Source: Ligustrum vulgare (Eukaryota; Streptophyta; Magnoliopsida; Lamiales; Oleaceae). From it: DNA of 64,000 nucleotides. Of this stretch, positions 19,301 through 31,613 are shown piece by piece. The notes under the pieces are model-generated. The model saw only the letters and a list, made by a program, of their open reading frames with translations. It was not told the origin of the DNA and made no database searches. The stretch spans positions 29,764,513 to 29,828,512 of the forward strand of contig OY743181.1 of NCBI GenBank assembly GCA_963555705.1. Direction: 5' to 3'. Each line of letters starts with the position of its first letter. Position 1 is the stretch's first letter. The translations under genes were made by a program, and so were the position numbers.

Positions 19301-21415
19301 TATTATATGTAGTATGGTATTCTTACTCTATGATCTCCCCGTACGTGCGAAATTGGGAATTAATCGTAACACTCAATAACCGTTTTCTTAGGAAGGTCAA
19401 TGTCAAGCTATTAGACCTTGTTGCAGATACTTTAAGCATCATCACAAATTAGCAAAAGGAGATGTTTAGATCTAAATCTTTTGGCCGGTTCCTTGGCATG
19501 CATGAGATTATGGTGACAACGGCTGATCCACCAAATTCTATTGAGGGAAGTAAACTAACCAAAATATGAAAAGATGTAGTTTCTTATTGGCACAGACGTC
19601 ATGAAATTCAGCATCAATGATTTATACCTCATTATTGCACTTCGATGTATCGGGGATGTCAATCGAGAGAAGTACGATTCAAAGTATTTAAGATTGAAAA
19701 ACAATATTTAAGTCATATATACCTCATAAAGAACAAAGATATTTTAGATTGTGTAACGTCGACATTGTCATCATGGGGAATTTGTTCCTAGTTACGTAGT
19801 TAATTTACAACACAACATAGGTTAGGTTCGTCGATGAAACTCTACTCATCCTTGTGAACTCACTTGACATTGATTTATATCCTTGGGGAAATGATATATT
19901 TAGAATACCCTTCCATCATTGAAGTTGGCATTAAGGAACAAACCCACCAGTGTGGAGGGTGAAGGTAAGCCTACCATGAATTATAGACTAAATGGTCATT
20001 GTTACATTCCAAGTTCAGATTTACGAGGTTATTCCTATACTTGAATTGATATTTTCATCCAAAGTGGCTTCAATATGTCCCAGTATCCTCAATTAGACTT
20101 TTGACACTAATGAGGACGTACCCTCTCTTAATTTGGCCATCGATATCATCGGTCATCCTGACTTGAGTTTTACTCAATCAATTACTTTCATCTCTTATTA
20201 TTATATATGAACAAGATTATTCTATCAATGTCATCAATTATAGTAATTCAAGTTTACTTCTTTTCTGTGCCATAGATTAAGGAAGTGATGATCGCCCCTC
20301 AAGTTGTAGAAGTTATAGACCTTCTATGTTCAGTATTGAAGCGAGAAGTCAACACATCGAATCCATCAAAACCAAACGTGCCCTAAGGATTCATATAAAT
20401 GATGATATTGACTTCGTAATACCACCACATTCCATGTCCAAGTGCAAATGTCGCATTTCTGAGTAACTCGATATTGCATCTACGAATCTTGCAGCAACTG
20501 TGTCTTCACATGGACTGCACAAGTTTTCATTCACCTACAAGGCCCTCGACTATATTATCAATCAAACTAGACCTGACTATGAACAAAATCAGTTCTCTGG
20601 TGACCACAATGTTTCACTATCTAAAGCAAATACTGCAACATCGATGCAAATAGATAGAGTTGCAATAAATTCTCAAGAACACACTTGGCATGTCAAAAAA
20701 GGAAAAGAGATTTCATTCAAGATCGAAGACTTCGATGATCCCTATTTAGGTTCTTACAAGTTCCTAGGTGAAACATCGAAGTTTTAAACTGGGAAAAATA
20801 CACCAGTTTCCCATTCATGTCATGTGGACCCTACAACACCTCCTTGTTATTAAACCATGCCTCAAATAACAAGGTACGTCGTCTTATCAACTAATTAATG
20901 CTTTGGTACTCAATGTGATAGGGAAAGAGTCAAGGAAATCTCACACGATAAAACTGGAATAGAGGGTATCTGAAACACGACAAAGAAACTGATACAACAG
21001 ACTGTACATGAGTTATTTTTATAATTTGAGTGATGGATAGCAGAACCATATATACATGTTAGTTGTTGGAGGATATAAGACGAAAAGAAAATAGATCAAG
21101 TTATGCCCTTTTTGGTGCCACATCCAAAAGATGAACTGTGCAATATATTAGTTCTTCTTTTAAACAATATTTTAAGAGATTTTAAAGAACTTGTAGCATG
21201 AGAGATCAATATATAAAGCATCTTGAACATGTAAACGTAGCCATAGAAGTCTTCATGTTGAAGAATAAATTTGAAGAACTAGTCACCATTGTTTACTCCA
21301 AGATTTTTGAGTGCTTAGGTGTCACTGTCAAGTCCAGAGCCACAAGTCCATGATTGAATCTTGGAAACCATTCATGAAACCATCAGTGCAAGCCTTCCAG
21401 ACATAAGTACGATAA
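19301..21415 (+). pseudogene. Decayed transposon-type gene, DUF1985-like
   Basis: Host DNA between Tekay-1 and copia-2. Around 19460-20140 the plus strand, read in several frames, gives FRSKSFGRFLGMHE, VNSLDIDLYPWGNDIF, then NYRLNGH and QIYEVIPILE. These resemble the YPWG and [FL]QVW.YE.IP signatures of plant DUF1985 proteins, usually fused to Ulp1-like proteases in Mutator-like and CACTA elements. Further on, 20500-20787 is an open 95-codon frame (HKFSFTYKALDYIINQT, then FKIEDFDDPYLGSYKFLG) that I do not recognise; it may be a later exon. 20790-21415 holds nothing I can name. The assignment rests on short matches across frameshifts, so it is tentative. Confidence 0.4.
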
Positions 21416-21820
21416 TGTTAGGAAGAGGATGAGATATGTAAGAGAATTTTAGAGTAGTATTTGGAGAAAACTTTTATTTGAAGGAACTTGGGATCTCACT
21501 AAATTCTTATTTTTGCTTACAACCTCACAAGTGACAATTAAGCACTATTTATAGTGCTTAATGGACACGTCTACACACTTTCAACTATATTATTTAATTC
21601 CAAATTCTACACACTTCTACCACTTACTCAAGTATAGAGAATTCTAGATCATGGATCATATAGAATCCATGGAGAGTTCTAGCTATCATAGAATGTGGAC
21701 CACCAAGTTGGACTTACTACAACATGGACTTCTTTTTTGGACTTAATTGGACTTGGACACATTACAACAACATATGATCCAACAACTTAATGACACATAA
21801 ATCAAGTTGACATTTCAACA
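21416..21820 (-). repeat. copia-2 3' LTR
   Basis: Plus strand tgttaggaagagg...catttcaaca, 405 bp with TG...CA ends. The next bases, caccccttta, are the reversed polypurine tract taaaggggtg. It is the intact reference for the interrupted right LTR. Confidence 0.93.
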
Positions 21821-24374
21821 CACCCCTTTAAACTTGATTATGGCGACTCCAAGCATATCTCGTAACTTGAAGAATACTTCACGCTTCAATGGTTTCGTGA
21901 ATATGTCCGCCACTTGATCTTGAATTTTCACGTATTTTAGCTCCACCTCTTTTCTTGCTATGCTCTCCTGATAAGTGTGTTTTACATACTTATCTTGCTT
22001 TTAAATCGACAATTTAATTGATAAATTGAGTGAATTTCTACTTATAAATTATGTTTATCTTGTACAATTAGGTACAACCTCAATTGAAAAGAAAATGGAC
22101 AAGATTGGAGAGCAATTGAGAGTAAAGAGGAGCAAATTTGACGTTCAAGGACCAAATTGAAAGAAATCTAAAGTTTGAGGACTCAATTGCAACATCCCAA
22201 AAAGTTGAGGACCAAGGTCTACTACTCAAATTCAAGGATAAAACCACAAGAGAAAGCAAAATGATTGCTTAATTTATGAATTTGAGTGAAAATGGATCAA
22301 TCACATACAAAAACATCAAGTTGGGGACCAAAGTGCACAAGTGCCAAATGTTGAGGACTTGGGCTGCAAAATAAAAGTTGAGGGACTTGGAAACATTTTA
22401 AAATCTGTTTTATCACTTTTCCACAGATTTTTGTGCTTGGACACATCAATTAAGAGAAAAACTAGTGTTTAGGACTATTTTGCTCAAGTTTCAAACCTCC
22501 AAGGACCAAGGGTACAATTTCTCTTAACTTTGGCATAAAAATCAAATATTGGACAGCAGCTGGGTCTTCTTCCTGTCTTCTTGCTTCTGCTGGTCCATTT
22601 CTTCTTGTTCTTTTCTTTTTTCTTTTCTTTTCTTTTACCTACTTGATAAATCTTATGAACAAATCAAGAGCAAGGAGAATACATCTAAAGTGGTAAAATA
22701 TTTGGGGAAATGATAGCCAAGCTTCAAAAAGGGTTTTATCTATAACTTTGTATTTTCTCCATTATTTTGTCAAACTTGCAATGTATTGTTATAAATATTC
22801 TCATTTGTATCATTTATATAACATGGGCTAATTTATTGTGTTGGGATTTATGGTAGTAATTTAACCTAGTTTGGATTAGTTTTAATATTTGCTATTTGAT
22901 GATTAAATGCTTATTTCATGTGTATTTGTTATTGAGATTATTCCATGTGTTTGATTGATCACCAAATACATGTTTTGTGGAGTGTATGATAATCGAGAGA
23001 TATTGTGCATTTTAGACCAAATAATAAATGCTCTAGATTCTTGTTAAGGATAGAGATATACCTTAAACTCTAGATGATCCATTAAGCTATTTTCACAAAG
23101 AGTTAATGCAATCGATTGGGCTTTAATCGACATAGAGATATAGTAGGTTAAACCAATTGATTAGGGTTAATTTCACTCGAGAGAGGTAATTAGCTAAACT
23201 TGGAAAATCGGGTCTAACATTGTAAATGAGTAATTTGTTAATTTGCATGTTGAGAAATTAATTAGGCGACGGTTAAATGAAACCATGAATCCCAACCACA
23301 TTTTCCCCCAAGATTTTCAAGTATTTTTATATTTCCATCTTTAGTAGACTCTTAGTTATTTTCCAAAATCCATCTTTAATTGTGTGTTTTATTTGTTAAG
23401 ATTAAATTAACTAAAGTGTAATTGAGTATACATTCCTCGTGGGATCGACAATCCGGACTCAAAAAGTCCATTTTATTACTTATACGCGACCCGTGCGCTT
23501 GCGGTACACTATTTTGAGCGAACATCTCCCTTACGAAATGATACCTTTTGTCAATATGCTTGCTTCGATAATGAAACACGGGATTTTTCGATAGTGCAAT
23601 CGCCGACTTGTTGTCAATAAAAATCTCTGTTGAGGCTTCTTGTGTCATGTTGAGCTCCTTCATTAAATTCCTCAACCAAATTGCATGGCAAACACACGAA
23701 GTTGCGGCAACATATTCGGCTTCACATGATGAGAGTGTGACAATTTGTTGCTTCTTCGAACTCCAAGTAAATGCGGTATCTCCCATGAAGAATGTAAATC
23801 CTGTTGTGCTTTTTCTTTCATCCAAGTCTCCGGCCCAATCGCTATCTCTATAGCCAACAAGTTTGAAGTTGTTAGAAGATGAATAAAGTAATCCATAATC
23901 AATGGTACCTTTGATGTAACGAAGTATCCTCTTTGCGGCTTTCATATGTATAGCCGTTGGTGACTCCATGTAACGGATTACAAGACCAACTCCATAGAGA
24001 ATGTCGGGCTGTGTGCATATCAAGTACCGCAAGCTTCCTACAAGACTTTTGAAACTTGTAGGATCCACCTTTTCTCCTTCTTCATTTCTTGATAACTTGG
24101 TTCCACAATCAACGAGTGTGTTTATCGGCTTGCATTCTCCCATGTTGAATTTCTTTAGAACATCTTTTGCATAGCCTTCTTGTGAAATAAAAATGCCTTC
24201 ATCATTTTTCCCCACTTCTATCCCAAGATAATATGCCATCAATCCAAGATCGAACATTTCAAATTCTTTTGTCATGCTCCTTTTGAACTCCTCAAACATT
24301 CTCGGATTATTCCCAGTAAAGATCAAATCATCAACATATAAGCATACAATCAACATATCACCATTTTTACTCAC
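21821..24374 (-). pseudogene. copia-2 RT C-terminus and RNase H (split by solo LTR)
   Basis: The minus strand from 24374 gives the RT active site region CLYVDDLIFTGN, then FEMFDLGLMAYYLGIEV, LRYLICTQPDI, the RNase H start YRDSDWAGDLDERKSTTGF, SCEAEYVAA and FIDNKSAIALSKNPVFHYRS. It stays open through KRYHFVRE, where the solo LTR (21969-23524) interrupts it. On the far side, 21968 down to 21835 resumes with ARKEVELKYVK, QDQVADIFTKPLK and LRDMLGV, then a stop just before the polypurine tract. Removing the insertion would make this stretch one continuous frame, so it was largely readable when the solo LTR's parent inserted. Confidence 0.9.
21969..23524. mobile_element. Solo LTR (1556 bp) in copia-2 RNase H
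   Basis: Starts tgataagtgtg and ends gagcgaaca (TG...CA), flanked by a perfect 5-bp duplication tctcc at 21964-21968 and 23525-23529. No primer site or coding region, so it is the product of recombination between two LTRs. It carries several aag-ttgaggac-caa phrases, like other LTRs here. Family not determined; orientation uncertain. Confidence 0.9.
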
Positions 24375-24422
24375 TTTGACATAAAGAGCATGTTCATGTG
24401 GGCACTTAACAAAATCATTTTC

Positions 24423-24992
24423 TTAAAAATATTTGTCAATTCGGCTATACCATGCTCTCGGTGCTTGTTTTAATCCATATAAAGCCTTTTTCAATTTTAA
24501 GATTTTATTTTCTTCTCCTTTCACTTCATAACCAAGTGGTTGTTCAATATAAACTTCTTCTTCAAGATAGCCATTTAAAAAGGCTGATTTCACATCTATT
24601 TGATTAATTTTCCATTTATTTTGAGCGGTCAATGAAATAATTAATCTTATGGTTTCTAAACGAGCAACAGGAGCTAATACCTCATCATAGTCAATATCGG
24701 GTCTTTGGTTGTATCCTTTGGCAACCAACCTTGCTTTGTATCTCTCAACTTCTCATTTAGCATTCGTCTTTACTTTATAGACCCATTTCACCCCGATTGA
24801 CTTTTGGCCTTTTGAAAGTTTTGCTTGCTCCCATGTATCATTCTTTATAATTGCTTTAATCTCTTCATCCATAGCGGCCCACCATTCCTTTCTTTGCACT
24901 TCTTCTTCAAAACCTATTGGTTCACAATCCACAAGGAGACAAAATAGTGTTAGATCATTTTTATTTTCGGTTACCTCATATATTTCTTGCAA
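24423..24992 (-). pseudogene. copia-2 RT N-terminal half
   Basis: The minus strand reads REWWAAMDEEIKAIIKND-type sequence (KEWWAAMDEEIKAIIKNDTW), SIGVKWVYKVKTNAK, then after a stop at about 24750 [56 protein letters not shown] and [19 protein letters not shown]. It connects to the next RT piece at about 24420 through a stop codon (TAA, after YF). The copia RT motifs are in correct order; two stops divide it. Confidence 0.9.
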
Positions 24993-25979
24993 TGTCCTTA
25001 TACGTGGTCACCTTGGTGGTGCGCTTGAACTTCCACTTGTAAGTCTTCTTGAACACTTGCTTGTGGTGAAGATGGTGGGGTTGTATGCTCTTGCATTTTC
25101 TTCCTTTCTTCTTCTTCTTCGGTAAATGATGGGAAGGTGTAGTCATTCTCTTGTGTCTCCCATCTCCATGAGTCTTCTTCATTAAACTCAACATCTCGAC
25201 TAATAACGACTTTCTTTGTGCTTGGATTGTAGAGTTTGTATCCCTTAGATCTTGAATCATAACCAATGAAGAGAAATTTTTCACTTTTGTCATCAAGCTT
25301 GGATCTCCTTTGGTCATGTACATGTGCATAGGCAATGCTTCCAAAGACTTTCAAATGTGATATGCCGGGTTTTCTTCCACTTTTGCTTCTTGAGGTGTCT
25401 TTCCCCACATGCTCCGAGTTGGTGATCGGTTGAGCAAGTAAATCGCACAATCTATTGCTTCGGCCCAAAACTCTTGTGGTAACTTCTTACTCTTTAGCAT
25501 GCTTCGAGCCATGTTGAGGACAGTTCGATTCTTTCGCTCGACAACTCCATTTTGTTGGGGAGATCTTGGAACCGTAAGGAATCTTCGAATTCCATTATCT
25601 TCACAAAACTTGTTGAACTCCCTCGATACGAATTCTCCTCCACGATCAGATCTAATAACTTTAATCTTGAGGCCACTTTCCTTTTCAACTAATACTTTGA
25701 ATTTCTTGAAAATTTCAAATACCTCGGACTTTTCCTTAAGAAAATAAACTCACGTTTTTCTACTAAAATCATCAATAAATAAAAGGAAAGAACTGCTCTT
25801 ACCGAGGGATTTAGGATTGATTGGCCCACATACGTCCGTATGAATGAGTTCTAGCGGCTTCTTTGCTCTTGATGTTGCTTCATTTGGAAAGCTCTTTCGA
25901 AAATGCTTTCCAAGTAGGCATCTTCACAAAATTGATTTGGGTGCTTTATTGATGGCAGTCCCCGCACCATTTGTTTCTT
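24976..25979 (-). pseudogene. copia-2 integrase, heavily broken
   Basis: Between the GAG-pre-integrase and RT the minus strand is split among frames. Recognisable pieces: the C-terminal SH3-like part ISHLKVFGSIAYAHV and SEKFLFIGYDSRSKGYKLYNP (24998-25468), and core-domain fragments around 25494-25760, including the place expected for the QQNG..ER motif at about 25525-25560 in another frame. No intact DDE triad survives in one frame. The variable linker to RT includes a lysine/glutamate-rich tract. Confidence 0.8.
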
Positions 25980-26471
25980 TCATAGTAACTCCAAGTCACC
26001 AAAGTTAAGATGCCCAAATCTTAGGTGACATAGCCATGATATATCTTTCACACAAGCTTTCAAACATTTTGCAATATCACTTTGAATATCTAATAAAAAT
26101 ATTCTATTATTTGTCATAGGCACCTTAGCAATCAAATTATTTTTACCATCTTTTAGGAAAAGCACCTTTTCTTTAGAGTGGATGTCATAACCTTTCTCCA
26201 TAAGTTGTCCCAAGCTCAAAATGTTATTTTTCATTTTAGGCACATAATAAACATTAGAAATGAATTGGTGACTTCCATCCTTCAAACGTATAAGAATATC
26301 ACCTTTGCCTCTTACCGAAATTTTGGATTCATCTCCAAATGTGACATTTCCACTCACAGATTCATCGAGCTCCACGAACATGTTTCTATTTCCACACATA
26401 TGATTGCTAGCCCTGGTGTCAAGGTACCAAGAGGTGACTTTCCTTCCTTCTCCTCCTCCTTTGTACGTCAA
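25980..26471 (-). pseudogene. copia-2 protease and GAG-pre-integrase
   Basis: The open frame includes the protease active-site region [20 protein letters not shown]. The catalytic DTG motif has become DTR, a Gly-to-Arg change that should abolish activity. It continues with [33 protein letters not shown] and the GAG-pre-integrase [16 protein letters not shown]. Otherwise 163 residues are uninterrupted. Confidence 0.9.
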
Positions 26472-26503
26472 TAGTAATGTGGAGTCTAGTTTCTTCTCAT
26501 CTT

Positions 26504-27436
26504 CTACAATATTTGCTTCTTCTTCAACTTGATTATTAGCTCTACATTCCCAAGCAAAATGACCAAACTTTTGGCAATTATAACATTCGACTTGGGATTT
26601 GTCATACCTTTGCCTTGAATTGTTACCACTTCTACGAGCTCTTTTTGAAAATGTATTTTGTCTTCTTTCTTCATTGTTGGTTGTCCTAAATTCTCCTCTT
26701 CATCGGCCACGTCCACAACCACGACCGCGACCATGATCACGTCCTCTTCCTCTTCCATTGTTGCCTCCATTTCTTTCCTTCAATGTGAGCTTTGTTTGTA
26801 GTACTTGCTCCAATGTACTTTGTTTCTTCTTTTGACGTTCTTCGTATGCTTGAAACGATCCCATGAGCTCCTCGATGGTCATGCTTTCTAAATCCTTTGT
26901 TTCTTCAATTTTGACTACAATATACTCAAATTTTAGGTCTAGAGACCGTAAAATTTTCTCCATAATTCCAACATTATCCAAATTTTCTCCGTTTGCTTTC
27001 AATTGGTTAGCCACCGCCAACACTCTACAAAAATATTCGGAAATAGTTTCGAATTCTTTCATTTGTAGAGATTCGAACTCACCTCTTAGAGTTTGCAAAC
27101 GAACCTTCTTCACCTTCTCCCCCCCTTTTTATGCGGTTTGAAGCTTATCCCAAGCTTCTTTGGAAGTGCTTGCATTCGAAATCTTCTTGACGTCATCATC
27201 AAGTGATTGATAGATAATGTAGAGAGCTTTCTTGTCTCTCTTTCGTGTGTCCTTCAACACATCCCTTTGTGCTTGAGTGAGGTTGGCATCTTCATTTGGC
27301 TCATTTTATCCTTTATCTATGATCTCCCATAGATCTTGCGACTCGAGCAAAGCTTTCATCTTAATGCTCCATTTGTCATAGTTACACTTGTCATGTGTTG
27401 GAACTTGGAAAGGAACCATACCATTGCTCGCCATAT
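26504..27436 (-). pseudogene. copia-2 gag
   Basis: The likely start is the minus-strand ATG near 27436 (MASNGMVPFQVP, then YDKWSIKMKALL, a standard copia gag opening). After a stop at about 27309 and another near 27130, 26700-27113 is open with the UBN2-type core ([55 protein letters not shown]) and a Gly/Arg-rich tail. A stop (near 26700) precedes the zinc knuckle [14 protein letters not shown] near 26550-26590, in line with the frame that leads into protease. Confidence 0.88.
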
Positions 27437-27713
27437 CTTTCTATAGAATTGGAATTTCAGAAATCTAACTCTATAGATGGATTCAAAACGTCGAAAAAAC
27501 TTGGAACAGCCTCTGACTCGGTTGAACTCAGTTTTACTCGGCCTGACTCAGTGTTACTCAATAGACTGGTGAGTCGACTCGGCTGCGAGATAGCAACTTT
27601 CGGAGGCAATTTGAAGGCTCAAACGACTTTAGATCGGTGTGATTTTTGCACCTTTGTGTTCCTATATTTAAGAACCTCAAGATTCACTACTTATTTGATA
27701 CAAAGAACTTCAA

Positions 27714-27725
27714 GCTCTGATACCA
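27714..27725 (-). promoter_or_regulatory. copia-2 primer-binding site
   Basis: Plus strand gctctgatacca, three bases before the right LTR start at 27729. Complementary to initiator tRNA-Met. Confidence 0.93.
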
Positions 27726-27728
27726 ATT

Positions 27729-27972
27729 TGTTAGGAAGAGGATGAGATATGTGAGAGAATTTTAGAGTAGTATTTGGAAAAGACTTTTATTTGAAGAAAC
27801 TTGGGATTTCACTAAATTCTTATTTTTGCTTACAACCTCACAAGTGACAATGAAACACTATTTATAGTGCTCAATGGACACTTCTACACACTTTCAACTA
27901 TATTATTTAATTCCAAATTCTACACACTTCTACCACTTACTCAAGTATAGAGAATTCTAGATCATGGATCAT
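27729..27972 (-). repeat. copia-2 5' LTR, first segment
   Basis: Matches 21416 onward of the 3' LTR up to gatcatggatcat. CACTA-1 interrupts it; the LTR resumes at 31433 (31433-31476) and again at 36502 (36502-36637), ending catttcaaca before the gataa duplication. The CACTA element duplicated cat (27970-27972 and 31433-31435). Confidence 0.93.
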
Positions 27973-27994
27973 CATTGGTACAATAAGAATCAAA

Positions 27995-28205
27995 GGCGTC
28001 GGTTGTACAGGAGACGCCTTTAGTATCGACGCTAAAAGTGCACACTTAAGGCGTCGGTTGTTAAGTAACAACTGACGCCTTAAGTTATAATAAGACATCG
28101 GTTGTTGTTGAAAACCGACGCCTTTAAGTTACTTAAGGCGTCGGTTTTTGAATAACAACCGACGCCTTAAGTAACTTATAGGCGTCGATTTTCAACAACA
28201 ACCGA
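27995..28205. repeat. CACTA-1 left subterminal repeats
   Basis: About eight alternately oriented copies of the 10-mer ggcgtcggtt, paired as inverted repeats around short AT centres (e.g. aaggcgtcggtt...aaccgacgcctt). Subterminal arrays of this kind are the usual binding sites of CACTA transposition proteins. Confidence 0.88.
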
Positions 28206-28440
28206 CGCATTTTACTATTAATTTTTTTTATTATTATTTATTCATTTATTTATATTTCCATTATACATATACACACTATAACAATCACATACACATCAAA
28301 AAATTATCTTCAACAAATATATGATCGAGGAAAGCAGAACAAAACTTAATAACTCAAAAAACAGAATTTCGAATTAGTTAATTTTGTATTCACAATATTG
28401 TTCAAAAATTTGTACATGTTAAACATAAAATGGGCCAAGT

Positions 28441-28707
28441 TTACATACACTCTTCGACGAAGTATTTGGCCCGTAAATTTCGAACCTCGTCAATTTCCTC
28501 TGTTGAGTAAAATTCTTGAAATGCCTAAAAATAATTAATAAGAATTAATAATTATTATGTTAATTACATATAAATTGTAATTAAACAATTATCTTCAATA
28601 ACTTATACCTTGTGTAGAGAAGTAAGTTGAGAACAGGCTGTGACTATCTCGAACATGTTTCTCATAACATAATAGCCACACTCATCTCCTCCAGGTTACT
28701 GAGGACA
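28441..28707 (-). pseudogene. Ulp1-like cysteine protease C-terminus (CACTA-1)
   Basis: Two minus-strand exons. Exon 28609-28707 follows an acceptor (tttcag) and ends at a gtataag donor; exon 28441-28524 follows tttttag and ends in TAA. The joined frame reads PGGDECGYYVMRNMFEI, then TSLHKAFQEFYSTEEIDEV and RAKYFVEECM. CGYYVMR carries the catalytic cysteine of Ulp1/SENP proteases, which plant CACTA and Mutator elements often encode. A TAA replaces a codon four residues before PGGDEC-type sequence, so the protein is broken. Upstream exons should lie to the right; 28793-28987 may hold one but is not convincing. Confidence 0.75.
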
Positions 28708-30520
28708 CTGAAATTTGAATATTTAAAATTAAAACTATTATTAGTAATCGAATGAAAGTGAATATTAAACTAATATGAGAATTTGTAACAATTTATAAAA
28801 TTCTAGTTTTCATACCGAGATCTTTTTTCAATTTACATTGGATGTTGCCCTCTTGCCTCATAATGACCAAAATGCTCGAAATGCCATAAAGTTTCAATAG
28901 ATATGAATAAATTATAAAAATAATAATAAAACTCAAAATTCTTACATAAATTTTTCCAGAGTTTCCCTTATAAATTGACGTATCCAACCTGTATAGAGAC
29001 CTATATATTATTGAAAATTATCCTACCAATTATCATAATCACAACACAAACACATTAATTTCACTTCAAACTCTCTACGATTATTCCATGAAAGTAACCC
29101 AACTTATCTATAATGCACTAAACACAAAAGTTTGAACAATGCAATAATTACTTACATGATTGTGCTGAATCTATGAAGTACACAGTATTGGCTTCACAAC
29201 ATATTGCAAGCAGAAATAGCTATTCCTACAACCAGAAATAGCTTGCTCTTGAGTATGTGAAAGTTTACAGTGCTATAGTAATTTACAGTTGACCTTCCAA
29301 ATTGTTCATTGCATAGCGATGAAATCAAAGATCCTAAGACAAAAACCATGAATTAGATTGACAAGATAATGGATGAATACAACTCTAACAATTAACAAGT
29401 ACAAACATTGATCTCTTATTCCATCCAAAAAATATTATTGTTCTGTTGTTTGACAATAATAGAACTATAATTTAAAAATGATAGTAGCCACTTTTTGCAA
29501 ATAATGACATTGATTGGCTCATGCTTGAGGAGCACAAATATTCTATTGTAGCCTAGTGTAGCCATTAAAAAAAAAAAAAGTGTCATTGGCAACTCCATAT
29601 TTATGCAATTGAGCATAAAACACATGAAATTAGTCTAAATTTCCTAAATGCATAAAAAAATCTGAATTATTGGTTCGGTAAACGTCCTTCAATGTTTATA
29701 TATTCGAAAAATTAAAGAAAACTGATAAGTAAATGTATGATGAACAATGCAACAGAGGGAATATTAAATATTTGACAATTAGCCAATTCTTGGAACATCT
29801 ATCACCTTACCTATGGCAAGGTATATCAATATCTAAATTCACAAAAGGAAAAAGCAAGAAAGACCAATATAAAAAATATGGATAATGACCATTTACAATA
29901 GGGAAAACTCTAGATGCAAAATCCAACTTAGCACTGGAAGCATCTGAGTGAGGAGACGTAGCTATAGCATAAGCAGCAAGTTATTGAGATTAAAGCATCT
30001 AGAAAAGGAACCTCATCTCCATCTAGGTCGTATTTTTCTATCTTGTCAGTTAAAAATCTAGTCACTTTTGCATTTAATTATATAGAAAATTGCAATGCAC
30101 AAAATCCATAGCAATCAGGAAACAAGATGGCTAGCAGATTTTTCACCAAGTTGTGGGGCATCTTTGGAGGGAATATAATTAATTATTAAAGAGAAGCAAT
30201 AATAAAAGTAGATTCAAGGAAATCACATGCATATACCAAGTCATCACACTGTTGGGGCTCCATTACACAACATAGAAGACGTTTTAAAGGCTCTAAAATT
30301 TTAATAACTGGAATCGATTAGTTAAAGGAAGACATTCAAGAAATACTTAAGTGAAAATATATTTCCTAAATTTTTAAACATTTATTAACAAACCCTTAAT
30401 AGACAAATTCAAAGTAAAAACTCTTAACATATGAATTAAAAAACAACAATTTATGTAAAATTATGCACGAATTTACTGAAATGGTAACCGAAATAAATAG
30501 GCAATTAAAAAGAGAATACC

Positions 30521-30736
30521 TTAAAGATAAAGACTGCACGAATAATGAGTTGCGATAGTGAAGTTGGGAGTTAAAGATTTAACCAAGGTCTTATTTATCC
30601 AAGGGGAAAAAATATCCGTGAAAATAGACATACCCTTTGTTTCCTTGACGAATACTTCTGACCACTCAAGCACTTTTTCTTGGCAGCTGAAATCCGAAAA
30701 CCCATCAAAGAAATTAGATGAAACTGACCAATCCAC
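30521..30736 (-). other. Possible exon of unknown identity inside CACTA-1
   Basis: A 71-codon minus-strand frame (MDWSVSSNFFDGFSDFSCQE, then EKVLEWSEVFVKETKG and IFSPWINKTLVKSLTP) lies between AT-rich DNA and has a plausible donor gtattctc-like context only weakly. I do not recognise it. Next to it, 30880-31130 is GC-rich with Pro/Arg/His-rich frames, the look of captured 5'-UTR or first-exon DNA. Confidence 0.25.
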
Positions 30737-31155
30737 CTAAAGATATGCACGATAAAATAAAGACATTAAAAATAATTGATTTATGCAAAAAAAATTTTGA
30801 CTTGTTTAAAGTGGAAAAGAAGGCTTATATGTATAGACTCGGTAGAAGAATTATATCCACAAAAAAATCATGAAAATATAAATGCGGTGGCGCCGGGGGA
30901 GGTGGCGCTGGGGCTGTGGCGCGTCAAGCTGGTGGCGCACGGCTGAGATCACTGGATGGTGGCGGTGGGGCTGGTAGAGAGATCGTCGGATGGTGGAGGG
31001 TTGGTAGAGCACGGTGGCGACGGGGCTGGTGGTGACGGTGTCGACGGCGTGAGAAGGTAGGGCAATGGTGAAAAGCTTGGGTGGAACTGAAAATGGTGAA
31101 AAGCCTAGCGGAAAATGGCTGAAAAATTGGTGAAAACCGGGAAATATAGGCCAAG

Positions 31156-31396
31156 TATAGGCGTCGGTTCTATATAAGAACCGACGCCTATTATGAAAAA
31201 GCACCGGTTCTTTTTAAGAACCGACGCCTATAATTGATTTATAGGCGTCAGTTCTTATGTAAGAACCGACGCCTATACTCAGGCCGTCCAATTGGCATCG
31301 GTTGGTAGGAAACAACCGACGCCTTTATTAAAATTTTATTTACAACTTTGCCATCGCATTTTTTTACAGGCGTCGTTTTCCTTGAAAAACGACGCT
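31156..31396. repeat. CACTA-1 right subterminal repeats
   Basis: At least six copies of ggcgtcggtt or its complement in paired inverted arrangement, e.g. aggcgtcggttctatat and aagaaccgacgcct, plus a diverged pair at 31371-31396. They mirror the left array and define the element end. Confidence 0.88.
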
Positions 31397-31613
31397 AATT
31401 TGTTATTTTTTTTGGATATTTTTGTACTTGTGCATCTAGAATCCATGGAGAGTTCTAGCTATCAATGATTCTAGAAGGGATAATTGTATAGATTACTTAC
31501 TTTAGATAATAAAACTGATTTTTACTACCAAAATAAAAAAATTTTGAAAAATACTTCATTGTTACTAAAAAAATTTGAAAAGTATCATAGGTACTACAAC
31601 AAAAATGGCCTTT

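Larger units (their letters stand above)
27973..31432 (-). mobile_element. CACTA-1: CACTA (En/Spm-like) DNA transposon, defective
   Basis: 3460 bp in the copia-2 LTR with 3-bp target duplication cat. Ends are cattggtacaataag and, reverse-complemented, cacaagtacaaaaat, degenerate CACTA-type terminal repeats. Both ends carry subterminal palindromic ggcgtcggtt...aaccgacgcc repeats. Coding remnants on the minus strand include an Ulp1-like protease C-terminus (28441-28707). 28710-30850 is AT-rich with no transposase that I can identify; 30870-31130 is a GC-rich block of unknown origin. Confidence 0.85.

Noticed and set aside
27395..27745. 116-codon plus-strand frame across the copia-2 gag start and LTR
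   Set aside because: Antisense to the gag start and primer site; no domain.
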